Positions 1 to 5,292 of a stretch of 5,292 bases of DNA are shown here, one piece after another; position 1 is the first letter of the stretch, and every line of letters begins with the position of its first letter. The notes below the pieces were generated by a model that was given only the letters and a program-made list of their open reading frames with translations, was not told the DNA's origin and searched no databases. The stretch is from assembly GCA_031282235.1 (NCBI GenBank), contig JAITED010000204.1, positions 1 through 5,292 of the forward strand, in the 5' to 3' direction. The stretch is from Propionibacteriaceae bacterium (GTDB lineage: Bacteria; Actinomycetota; Actinomycetes; Propionibacteriales; Propionibacteriaceae). Made by a program: the position numbers and the translations under genes.

Positions 1-11
1 CCCCGCTCGTA

Positions 12-27
12 CCTTAAACCCTTAAAC
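12..27. repeat. Tandem 8-bp direct repeat CCTTAAAC x2
   Basis: Two perfect head-to-tail copies of CCTTAAAC lie in the non-coding leader about 130 bp upstream of the VKOR start. The repeat is seen directly. It could be a binding site for a dimeric regulator, part of an upstream gene's 3' region, or chance. No function is assigned. The rest of positions 1-122 shows no convincing gene. Confidence 0.45.
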
Positions 28-111
28 ACTGGTTATTCGCACGCTACACCTACTACTCTCATACACAACTAGCTCACAGGTTTCGTTTAGCGGTATTTTA
101 GGCGTGTACCG

Positions 112-117
112 TAGTAT
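112..117 (+). promoter_or_regulatory. Possible -10 element (TAGTAT) for the VKOR gene
   Basis: TAGTAT matches the TATAAT consensus at four of six positions, including the important TA at the start and T at the end. Transcription would begin around 124, giving a leader of about 30 nt before the preferred ATG at 156. No recognisable TTGACA-like -35 hexamer sits 16-18 bp upstream, so this is only a weak candidate, supported mainly by position. Confidence 0.25.
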
Positions 118-140
118 CACGCATGGATGCCCGTGCTTTA

Positions 141-146
141 GGAGAG
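141..146 (+). promoter_or_regulatory. Ribosome binding site (GGAGAG) that decides the VKOR start
   Basis: GGAGAG, preceded by A, lies 9 nt upstream of the ATG at 156. The longer in-frame ATG at 123 has no purine-rich Shine-Dalgarno stretch before it and would fall at or before the predicted transcription start. The site therefore favours 156 as the translation start. Confidence 0.6.
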
Positions 147-155
147 CGGATACGT

Positions 156-824
156 ATGAGCAGTGACACGCGAAATGATTTGGACACCGACTTGGAGGTG
201 TTGGAACCCCAGCCAACGCCGCAGCGTACCAGTTTCTTCTTAAGCGATTGGTGGCTGTTTGGCTCTATGGCGGCATGTTCGGCGGTCGCGCTGGTGGTGT
301 CGTTCATCCTGTCGGTGGATGCGTGGTTAATCGCTGCGGAACCGGACACCATTTTGAGTTGCGACATCAACAGTTACATGTCGTGCGGGGAGGTCGCCAA
401 AACGTGGCAGGCGACGCTAGTGGGGTTCCCCAACGCTTTCTGGGGCATTCTGTTTGAGACGGTGGTGTTGTGCGTCGCGGTTGCCAAACTGATGGGCTCG
501 CAGTTCTCGCGGCTGTTCATGTTCTTCCTACAGGGCTTTTATACGTTCGCTATCGTGTTCGCGCTGTGGTTGTTCTATCAGTCCGCGTTCGTCATTCACA
601 TCTTCTGCCCGTTATGCCTAGTGATTACCGTAACCACCATTATGGAGTGGTTTGACCTGTTCCGGGTAAACATCCGCGACAAGGGGCTATACATGCCCGC
701 CGCTTTGCGCCCCAAACTGGAACAGGCTGTCGGCTACAACCTAGACATGCTGGCGGCGTTCCTGATGCTGGTGGGGTTAGCTATGGTCATCATCATCAAC
801 TACGGGCAGTACTTCTTCCGCTGA
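156..824 (+). CDS. Vitamin K epoxide reductase (VKOR) family membrane protein
   Basis: This is a VKOR-family integral membrane thiol oxidase of 222 aa. The family re-oxidises a partner DsbA-like protein and passes electrons to membrane quinone, which drives disulfide formation in exported proteins; several actinobacteria use VKOR in place of DsbB. Diagnostic features are visible. A hydrophilic N-terminal tail (residues 1-34) precedes a first membrane segment (about 35-59). An extracytoplasmic loop follows with the Cys pair C69 and C77, in the context SCDIN...SCGEVAKTWQA..GFPN. Further membrane segments lie at about 93-111, 119-139 and 145-165. The last of these starts with the CPLC redox motif (C151, C154), and a fifth lies at about 197-216. 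No thioredoxin-like domain is fused at the C terminus, unlike cyanobacterial VKORs, so the partner is encoded elsewhere. The start at 156 is chosen over ATG 123 because of the GGAGAG site. The physiological substrate cannot be read from this window. Confidence 0.93.
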   Translation: MSSDTRNDLDTDLEVLEPQPTPQRTSFFLSDWWLFGSMAACSAVALVVSFILSVDAWLIAAEPDTILSCDINSYMSCGEVAKTWQATLVGFPNAFWGILFETVVLCVAVAKLMGSQFSRLFMFFLQGFYTFAIVFALWLFYQSAFVIHIFCPLCLVITVTTIMEWFDLFRVNIRDKGLYMPAALRPKLEQAVGYNLDMLAAFLMLVGLAMVIIINYGQYFFR

Positions 825-851
825 AACGCCTGCGCGGCGGGAGCTACGTAA

Positions 852-861
852 ATACGCGTAT
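852..861. repeat. 10-bp perfect palindrome ATACGCGTAT
   Basis: This is a perfect dyad in the intergenic region between the VKOR and Rv3235-type genes. It is preceded two bases earlier by the 6-bp palindrome TACGTA (845-850). It may be an operator half, but no matching regulator is known to me and a chance origin is possible. Confidence 0.35.
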
Positions 862-877
862 ATCACCCGCTAAAAAG

Positions 878-886
878 TTATCCACA
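878..886 (+). promoter_or_regulatory. Perfect DnaA box (TTATCCACA)
   Basis: The 9-mer TTATCCACA is identical to the canonical bacterial DnaA box. It lies in an intergenic stretch that is more AT-rich than its flanks. Only one perfect box is seen; I found no cluster of related boxes on either strand, and no dnaA, dnaN or rpmH is present, so this is not evidence for oriC. It could be a DnaA-controlled promoter site or a titration site. The match is direct; occupancy by DnaA is inference. Confidence 0.5.
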
Positions 887-895
887 GATTTCTGT
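884..895. repeat. Short inverted repeat ACAGA-TT-TCTGT overlapping the DnaA box
   Basis: ACAGA and TCTGT are exact reverse complements separated by TT, giving a 12-bp dyad that shares its first three bases with the end of the DnaA box. Binding of a second protein here would compete with DnaA. No regulator can be named. Confidence 0.35.
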
Positions 896-901
896 TACCC
901 C

Positions 902-929
902 CTTGCGGATACGCTGTGCAGTGCGCAAG
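902..929. repeat. Inverted repeat CTTGCG ... CGCAAG before the Rv3235-type gene
   Basis: Six-bp perfect arms at 902-907 and 924-929 are separated by 16 nt and end 9 bp before the ATG at 939. A TAnnnT motif (TACGCT, 910-915) that could be a -10 element lies between the arms, so the repeat may act as an operator. It could equally form a leader hairpin. No function is proven. Confidence 0.3.
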
Positions 930-938
930 CGTTAAACC

Positions 939-1424
939 ATGAACGAACCTGCACCTTTGATACCTTTGCGGCCACAGTGGTTTTTTGAGACTCCGGTGCT
1001 GCCGGAGGCGATAATCGACCCGTATGACCCTCCGACTCCCCCACTGTTACGGCTAGTCACCTCCGAAACAGCCATACCACAACCGCCACCACAATCACCG
1101 CCGAGCCGCAACTCGCTGGCCATGCTGGAGTGGGTAACTTTTCGCGTGGCCGAAACTTTGGCCGGTATTCGCCCTCCGACGCAGTTGGAGCAGTGGTTAT
1201 CGGTCAACACCTGCCGCCGACTGCGGATAGCGTCTCGCAACGGCGGTTGGGGGGAACCCAGTAAGGCGAAAATCACCGGCGTAAACGAAAGCGATACCGT
1301 CATTGAAGCGGTAGCGCATCTGTCGCGCTGGAACCGCACTGTGGCCGCTGCGGTACGGCTGGAGTCGCACCAAGGGCGTTGGCGTTGCACCAACTTCGAC
1401 CTGCTGCTGCCAGCCAACTTTTGA
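939..1424 (+). CDS. Rv3235 family protein (function unknown)
   Basis: This 161-aa protein resembles the small actinobacterial Rv3235 family, named after an Ala/Arg/Pro-rich M. tuberculosis protein; its biochemical role is not established to my knowledge. The N-terminal 60 residues are proline-rich and probably disordered (PPTPP at about 31-35, PQPPPQSPP at about 48-55). The conserved part is the C-terminal ~100 residues. It holds a helix (about 61-90) with the family-like G-I-R-P-P-x-Q-L-E-x-W pattern, then VIEAVAHLSR, and then the hallmark end, AAAVRLE...GRWRCTNFDL. There is no signal peptide or membrane segment, so it is likely cytoplasmic. No clear Shine-Dalgarno sequence precedes ATG 939, so the exact start is uncertain. 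In several actinobacteria the family member is found near secA, whereas here it sits after a VKOR gene and converges on whiA. The family assignment comes from motif memory, not a search. Confidence 0.75.
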   Translation: MNEPAPLIPLRPQWFFETPVLPEAIIDPYDPPTPPLLRLVTSETAIPQPPPQSPPSRNSLAMLEWVTFRVAETLAGIRPPTQLEQWLSVNTCRRLRIASRNGGWGEPSKAKITGVNESDTVIEAVAHLSRWNRTVAAAVRLESHQGRWRCTNFDLLLPANF

Positions 1425-1448
1425 CGGGCGTGAATCTTATACGCACCG

Positions 1449-1464
1449 GCGCTAGGTCTGGCGC
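1449..1464 (+). terminator. Small hairpin between the convergent Rv3235-type and whiA genes
   Basis: GCGCTA and TGGCGC can pair into a 6-bp stem (one G-U) around a GGTC loop. On the + strand a short T-rich run (TTTAGTT) follows. It starts 25 nt past the stop of the Rv3235-type gene and ends one base before the whiA stop codon on the other strand. It is a plausible but weak Rho-independent terminator for the + strand; on the - strand the stem has a C-A mismatch and no T tract. Confidence 0.35.
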
Positions 1465-1465
1465 T

Positions 1466-2455
1466 TTAGTTCGGGTTATAGGTTAGGACACCCGCAGTCA
1501 GACCGGCGTCGGTGCCGGGAATCCCCTGCTCAGCAGCTACTTTGTCCGCTAACGCCAGCAGCCGCCGTATACGCCCCGCAATAGCATCCTTGGTGAGCGG
1601 CGGGTCGTGTAGCGCCCCCAACTCCTCTAGGGAAGCCTGCTGGTTTTGGATGCGCAGCTTCCCGGCGATTAGCAAGTGCGCCGGGATGTCCGCACCCAAA
1701 ATCTCGATAGCGCGCTGCACCCGAGCGCCAGCGGCCACTGCGGCGCGCACACTGCGGCGCAAGTTGGCATCGTCGAAGTTGGCGAGCCGGTTAGCGGAAG
1801 CGTGTACCTCACGGCGCAACCGCTTATCCTCCCACAGCAACATCGCCTCATGGGCACCCATACGGGCGAGCAGTTGGCTAATCGCCTCGGCATCGCGTAT
1901 CACCACGCGGTCCACCCCGCGCACTTCCCGCGCTTTAGCGATAATGCCCAATCGCCGCGCCGAACCCACCAACGCCAACGCCGCCTCAGAACTGGGGCAA
2001 GTGATTTCCAACGCAGTAGACCTGCCCGGCTCAGTGAGCGAACCGCGCGCTAGAAAAGCGCCCCGCCACACCGCTACCTGCTCTTGGGTGGATGCGCTGA
2101 CCACTGCGGAGGGCAAACCCCGTACTGGACGGCCATATGAGTCAACCAACCCCGTCTGCCGCGCCAACGGTTCACCGTCGCGCACCAGCCGTACCAGATA
2201 GCGGGTGGAACGCTTGATACCGGCAGCGTTTATGACAATCAACTCCGAGTCCAGCCCGTATACGTCGCTGATGGTGGTGCGCAACCGGCGCGCCGCGCCA
2301 CCAGTGTCGAACTCCGCTTCAATAACAATGCGGCCAGCGACCATGTGTAACCCACCAGCGAAACGCAGCATCGCTGCCGCTTCCATCCGGCGCGCGCCAG
2401 CTTTCAACTCTGGGATTGTTGCTAATTCAGCTTTTAGTTCTAATGTCAAAGCCAC
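1466..2455 (-). CDS. whiA: DNA-binding protein WhiA
   Basis: WhiA is a regulator conserved across Gram-positive bacteria. In Streptomyces it works with WhiB to control sporulation septation, and in other Gram-positives it affects cell division. The protein has 329 aa, the usual length, and is complete. An N-terminal domain (about 1-95, with EAAAMLRFAGGL) precedes the two-part LAGLIDADG homing-endonuclease-like fold (about 127-215). That fold carries RGAFLARGSLTEPGRS, CPSSEAALALVGSARRLGI and AKAREVRGVDRVVIRD. The DNA-binding helix-turn-helix region (about 222-300) contains NRLANFDDANLRRSVRAAVAAGA, QASLEELGAL and DPPLTKDAIAGRIRRLL. Like other WhiA proteins it is expected to have lost nuclease activity. 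The start is GTG at 2455 with GAGAG 9 nt upstream. It is the last gene of the uvrC-rapZ-whiA block, but yvcK, which usually precedes it, is absent. A 22-bp dyad lies 25-46 bp upstream and may regulate it. Confidence 0.97.
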   Translation of the reverse strand: MALTLELKAELATIPELKAGARRMEAAAMLRFAGGLHMVAGRIVIEAEFDTGGAARRLRTTISDVYGLDSELIVINAAGIKRSTRYLVRLVRDGEPLARQTGLVDSYGRPVRGLPSAVVSASTQEQVAVWRGAFLARGSLTEPGRSTALEITCPSSEAALALVGSARRLGIIAKAREVRGVDRVVIRDAEAISQLLARMGAHEAMLLWEDKRLRREVHASANRLANFDDANLRRSVRAAVAAGARVQRAIEILGADIPAHLLIAGKLRIQNQQASLEELGALHDPPLTKDAIAGRIRRLLALADKVAAEQGIPGTDAGLTAGVLTYNPN

Positions 2456-2479
2456 CCTAAGATTCTCTCATAGTTCACG

Positions 2480-2501
2480 CCGGATGTCGTGCGAAATCCG
2501 G
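2480..2501. promoter_or_regulatory. 22-bp imperfect palindrome upstream of whiA
   Basis: The outer arms CCGGAT and ATCCGG are perfect complements, and an inner TCG/CGA pair also matches, so 18 of 22 positions agree with the reverse complement. The dyad lies in the 93-bp rapZ-whiA spacer, 25-46 bp before the whiA GTG. A weak promoter-like pair on the - strand (TTGCCG, 18 nt, TAATTT) would place transcription start at its edge. It may be an operator or an mRNA hairpin controlling whiA. There is no T tract after it, so a terminator is less likely. Confidence 0.45.
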
Positions 2502-2548
2502 ACAAATTAGCGCCAGTTAGTGCGTATCGGCAAAGAAAACGCCCTACG

Positions 2549-3409
2549 TCACCCGCGGCTCACATCCCGATGCAAAACCGATACGGTTACTGCACCCTGA
2601 CGCAATCTGGCGGCCAACTGTTCCACTAACACAACGGAGCGATGCTGCCCACCGGTGCAGCCGATAGCGACCACCGCTACCCGCTTGCCCTCGTGCAGAT
2701 AGCCGGGGCGGGTTATCGCCAACAAACCCTCCAACTGCTCTAGGAACGCTTTCGCTGGTGGCAGCACCATCACATAGTCGCGCACTGCGGGCGCTAACCC
2801 GGTGAGGGGGCGCAGTTCCGGAACCCAATACGGATTGGGCAGGAATCGAGCATCGAACACCATATCGGCATCCAGCGGCACGCCGTTCTTGAACCCGAAA
2901 GACATCAGCAGCACCGCCGTATGCGCACTGGTGTCGGAGCCGAACAGTTGGTTCACCCGCAGCGCCAACTGATTCGCAGTCAGTTCAGAGGTATCAAACG
3001 TCACGTCGGCGCTGATACGCAGCGTCGCCAACAGGGCGCGTTCCCTAGCGATGCCCTCCAACAGCGTCCCCTCGCCTTGGAGCGGCAGCGGGCGGCGGTT
3101 GGACTCCTGCCGCCGCACAATCGCCTGGTCTGAAGCCTCCAAAAAGCACACTTCGGGCTTGATACCCTGCTCTGACAACGCCTGAAACATGGCGGGCAGC
3201 CGGTCAAAGCTGCCAGCGGAACGGGCATCAATGCCGAGCGCCAACCTCGTGACCCCTTGGGCGATGCACTCGTTCACCACCGCTGCCACCAGCGGCGGCG
3301 GCACGTTATCGACCACATACCACCCAATATCCTCCAACACGTGCGCCGCAGTGCGCCGCCCCGCACCGGATATGCCGGTGACAATCACCACCCGTAACGT
3401 ATCTTTCAC
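2549..3409 (-). CDS. rapZ: RNase adapter / nucleotide-binding protein RapZ (YvcJ family)
   Basis: RapZ-family proteins are P-loop proteins. In E. coli RapZ guides RNase E to the sRNA GlmZ and so controls glucosamine-6-phosphate synthase; the actinobacterial role is less well defined. The protein is full length at 286 aa. Family blocks are the P-loop region (12-19), LEDIGWYVVDNVPP (25-38), the FLEASD and RR..S.RRPLPL segment (89-110), SFGFKNGVPLDADMVFDARFLPNPYW (170-195) and the C-terminal AIGCTGGQHRSVV (248-260). The Walker A motif is odd. It reads G12-ISGA-G17-R18-R19-T20, so the usual Ser/Thr that coordinates Mg is Arg19, although Thr20 follows. The start is GTG at 3409, overlapping the uvrC TGA in GTGA, and places the P-loop at the usual distance from the N terminus. 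Translation is probably coupled to uvrC. The usual downstream partner yvcK is missing. Confidence 0.95.
   Translation of the reverse strand: MKDTLRVVIVTGISGAGRRTAAHVLEDIGWYVVDNVPPPLVAAVVNECIAQGVTRLALGIDARSAGSFDRLPAMFQALSEQGIKPEVCFLEASDQAIVRRQESNRRPLPLQGEGTLLEGIARERALLATLRISADVTFDTSELTANQLALRVNQLFGSDTSAHTAVLLMSFGFKNGVPLDADMVFDARFLPNPYWVPELRPLTGLAPAVRDYVMVLPPAKAFLEQLEGLLAITRPGYLHEGKRVAVVAIGCTGGQHRSVVLVEQLAARLRQGAVTVSVLHRDVSRG
3341..3360. repeat. Tandem 10-bp near-perfect repeat inside the rapZ P-loop coding region
   Basis: GTGCGCCGCA is followed at once by GTGCGCCGCC, identical at 9 of 10 positions. On the coding (-) strand the repeat covers the codons from the last P-loop Gly through R18, R19, T20 to V24. 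Because a 10-bp unit is not a multiple of three, a simple duplication alone would shift the frame. The repeat may therefore be a coincidence of GC-rich codons or the trace of compensated changes. Confidence 0.4.
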
Positions 3410-5292
3410 GCTTCGATTATCTCACCGGTTGCGGTGTTGAGGGCGGTGGCGGGGTGGGCGGCGTTCACCGCAGCTTTGATGGCGGCAGCGGTTTGCGGGC
3501 CGATGCCGGGGAGGGCGGCGATGTCAGCGATGTCGGCTTTCCGTAGTTTCGCCAGCGACCCGAACGCCAACAGCAGCGTTTTACGGCGCACCTCACCTAA
3601 CCCGGGCACGTTATCCAACAGGGACTCAATCATGGCGCGACTACGGCGGCTGCGGTGGTGGGTGATGGCGAAGCGATGCGCCTCGTCGCGTAAACGTTGC
3701 AGCAGATAAAGCCCCTCGGAAGTGCGCGGCAGAATCACGGGATACTGCTCGCCGGGCACCCACACCTCCTCCAGCCGTTTCGCCAACCCCACTAGCCGCA
3801 CCGAAGTGATGCCTAGGTCATCCAGCACCCGCTGGGCGGCGTTGACCTGCGGCAACCCGCCATCCACCACCACCAACTGCGGCGCGTACACAAACCGGCG
3901 CGGCGCACCACTGCCTTGGTCTATCAAAGTGGAACCGGCGGCGGCATCCTCCGCAGCCGCAGCGGCTTGCGCGGCTTGGTCATCCAACAGCCGTCGAAAA
4001 CGCCGCCGTAGCACTTCGTCCATCGCTAACGTGTCGTTGGAACCCTCAAAACTCTTGATGATGAAGCGGCGATACTCGGATTTGCGGGGCGCACCGTCCT
4101 CAAACACCACCATAGAACCCACCACTTCGGTGCCTTGCAGATGGGAGATGTCGTAGCATTCGATACGCAGCGGAGCCTCGCTTAACCCCAAAGCGGCTTG
4201 CAGTTCTGCCAACCCGGCGCTGCGAGCGGAGATGTCGGTGGCGCGCCGCAGTTGGTGGAGCGCCAGCGCTTCCGCAGCGTTTTTGGCCACCGTATCCAGC
4301 AGGGTGTGTTTGTCGCCGCGCTGGGGCACTTTGAGTTGCACTTTCGCCCCGCGGGTTTCCGCCAACAGCGCGCTGAGCGCCTCCGGTTCCGGCGGCAGCA
4401 GCGGCATCAGGATTTCGGCGGGCACCTCAGCAGCCTGTTCGCCGGTTTCGGCGTATAACTGCAACAGGAACGTTTCAATCAACTCCGCCGGGTTGGCGTC
4501 GTCGGCACGCTCTGCCACCCAACTGAGCTGCCCAGCCACCAGACCTCCCCGGATGTGGAATACGCACACCGCCACCTCTAGGTCGCTCTCCGCTAACGCA
4601 ATACAATCCAGAAACACCTCATCTGGCAGCACAATAGCGTTGTGTTCACTGATGCGCTCCAGCGCGTTTATGGCATCCCGAAGCCGGGCGGCGCGCTCAA
4701 ACTCCTCAGCGGCGGCGGCGGCACGCATCTCGGAGATGAGTTGCCGCACCAACTGTGTCGAGTGCCCCGACAGGTAGGACGCGAAATCGCTGACTATGGC
4801 GCGGTGTTCCGCTGCGCTCACCCACCCCACGCAGGGCGCGGCGCACTTCCCAATTTGCCCCAACAGGCAAGGCCGCCCGGAGCGCTGCGCGCTGCGAAAC
4901 ACCCCATCGCGGCAGGAGCGCATCGGGAAAGCGCGTAACAGTAAATCAACCTTTTCACGCACCGCCCACGCTGCCACATACGGCCCGAAGTAGCGCCAGC
5001 CTTTACGTTTCGCACCGCGCCCCACAAACACCCGGGGATACTCGTCGTCCCAAGTGATAGCCAACCAGGGGTAAGACTTGTCGTCGCGGAAGATGACGTT
5101 GAACTTCGGGTCGTATTTTTTGATGAACGTGTATTCGAGTTGCAGCGCCTCAAACTCGTTCTGCACCACAGTCCACTCAACGCGCACCGCGGTGCGCACC
5201 ATCAGTTGAGTACGAAAATGCAGCCCCGCTGGGCTGCCGAAGTAGTTAGCGAGCCGATTGCGTAGATTCTTCGCCTTGCCGACGTAAATCAC
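3406..5292 (-). CDS. uvrC: Excinuclease ABC subunit C, UvrC (5' end outside window)
   Basis: UvrC makes the 3' and 5' incisions around a DNA lesion bound by UvrAB in nucleotide excision repair. The 628 visible residues start inside the GIY-YIG nuclease domain, at VIYVGKAKNLRNRL. By comparison with the family about 29 N-terminal residues, including the GIY-like G-V-Y, lie beyond the window; the first codon, GTG, is an internal valine and not the start. Visible parts, numbered from that codon, are as follows. The GIY-YIG remainder spans 1-66, with the catalytic Glu in LEYTFIK. A four-Cys cluster (C127, C142, C150, C154) fits the reported Fe-S site. The UVR coiled-coil (UvrB binding) covers about 182-217. 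The RNase H-like nuclease has likely triad D381 (CYDIS), D477 (VVVDGG) and H539 (RDEAHRF). Tandem HhH motifs lie at about 555-610 (VPGLGEVRRK, LPGIGPQTAAA). An Ala-rich insertion sits at 439-453. The TGA stop overlaps the rapZ start, so the two are co-transcribed. Confidence 0.97.
   Translation of the reverse strand: MIYVGKAKNLRNRLANYFGSPAGLHFRTQLMVRTAVRVEWTVVQNEFEALQLEYTFIKKYDPKFNVIFRDDKSYPWLAITWDDEYPRVFVGRGAKRKGWRYFGPYVAAWAVREKVDLLLRAFPMRSCRDGVFRSAQRSGRPCLLGQIGKCAAPCVGWVSAAEHRAIVSDFASYLSGHSTQLVRQLISEMRAAAAAEEFERAARLRDAINALERISEHNAIVLPDEVFLDCIALAESDLEVAVCVFHIRGGLVAGQLSWVAERADDANPAELIETFLLQLYAETGEQAAEVPAEILMPLLPPEPEALSALLAETRGAKVQLKVPQRGDKHTLLDTVAKNAAEALALHQLRRATDISARSAGLAELQAALGLSEAPLRIECYDISHLQGTEVVGSMVVFEDGAPRKSEYRRFIIKSFEGSNDTLAMDEVLRRRFRRLLDDQAAQAAAAAEDAAAGSTLIDQGSGAPRRFVYAPQLVVVDGGLPQVNAAQRVLDDLGITSVRLVGLAKRLEEVWVPGEQYPVILPRTSEGLYLLQRLRDEAHRFAITHHRSRRSRAMIESLLDNVPGLGEVRRKTLLLAFGSLAKLRKADIADIAALPGIGPQTAAAIKAAVNAAHPATALNTATGEIIEA

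Noticed and set aside
123..158. ATG at 123 as the start of the VKOR protein (233 aa)
   Set aside because: No Shine-Dalgarno stretch precedes it, the extra 11 residues are not part of the family core, and the ATG at 156 has GGAGAG at a good distance.
826..842. Terminator just after the VKOR stop codon
   Set aside because: Only a 4-bp CGCC/GGCG stem can be drawn and no T tract follows.
878..886. An origin of replication at 825-938
   Set aside because: There is only one DnaA box, with no AT-rich unwinding element or dnaA/dnaN/rpmH genes nearby.
932..1417. 161-codon open frame on the - strand opposite the Rv3235-type gene
   Set aside because: It mirrors the + strand gene almost end to end and its translation is low-complexity Gly/Ser/Arg-rich with no family features, whereas the + strand protein shows a recognisable conserved C-terminal domain.
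1512..2201. 229-codon + strand open frame antisense to whiA
   Set aside because: It has a Ser/Arg/Ala-rich composition typical of the complement of a GC-rich gene; whiA on the other strand is unambiguous.
4688..4725. GCG/GCC trinucleotide repeats in uvrC as a microsatellite
   Set aside because: They encode ordinary alanine-rich helices of the UVR region; the runs are short and in keeping with codon use.
3722..4777. Several + strand open frames opposite uvrC
   Set aside because: All show biased Arg/Ser/Ala composition without domains, and overlap a clearly real uvrC.
5290..5292. GTG at the window edge as the uvrC start
   Set aside because: It is the valine before IYVGK, inside the GIY-YIG domain; the family has about 29 residues before it, so the real start is outside the window.
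1..5292. A previously undescribed defence, mobile or biosynthetic system
   Set aside because: All five genes belong to known families and no transposase, integrase, repeat array, toxin or unfamiliar gene cluster is present.

Overview
The window suggests a medium-GC actinobacterium. WhiA, an Rv3235-type small protein and a stand-alone VKOR membrane oxidoreductase are all actinobacterial hallmarks, and the UvrC, RapZ and WhiA proteins read like actinobacterial family members throughout. TTA leucine codons are used freely and the coding DNA is only moderately GC-rich. That argues against a Streptomyces- or Mycobacterium-like genome and fits a group such as Actinomycetaceae better. The family assignment is inference; no rRNA or other marker is present.

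The layout is two converging blocks. On the + strand, positions 1-155 form a non-coding leader with a small tandem repeat and a possible promoter. It is followed by a VKOR-family disulfide-forming membrane protein (156-824). A 114-bp intergenic region then carries a perfect DnaA-box consensus and several short dyads, and an Rv3235-family protein follows (939-1424). On the - strand, reading from right to left, are uvrC (its 5' end lies outside the window), rapZ (overlapping uvrC by 4 nt, GTGA) and whiA (93 bp after rapZ). The two blocks meet at 1425-1465, where there is a small hairpin that may terminate the + strand transcript.

The - strand block is the widely conserved actinobacterial uvrC-rapZ-yvcK-whiA cluster, but yvcK is missing between rapZ and whiA. 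Its place is taken by a 93-bp spacer containing a 22-bp imperfect palindrome just upstream of whiA. RapZ also has an atypical Walker A motif (GISGAGRR followed by T, not GxxxxG[KR][ST]), and the codons for it lie on a near-perfect 10-bp tandem repeat. These two linked oddities are the most interesting points in the window.

Functionally, UvrC does nucleotide excision repair, RapZ is a nucleotide- or RNA-binding adaptor, WhiA is a DNA-binding regulator linked to division and development, and VKOR re-oxidises a periplasmic or exoplasmic DsbA-like thiol oxidase. I see no mobile element, CRISPR array, tRNA or rRNA, toxin-antitoxin or defence module, and no clearly novel multi-gene system.
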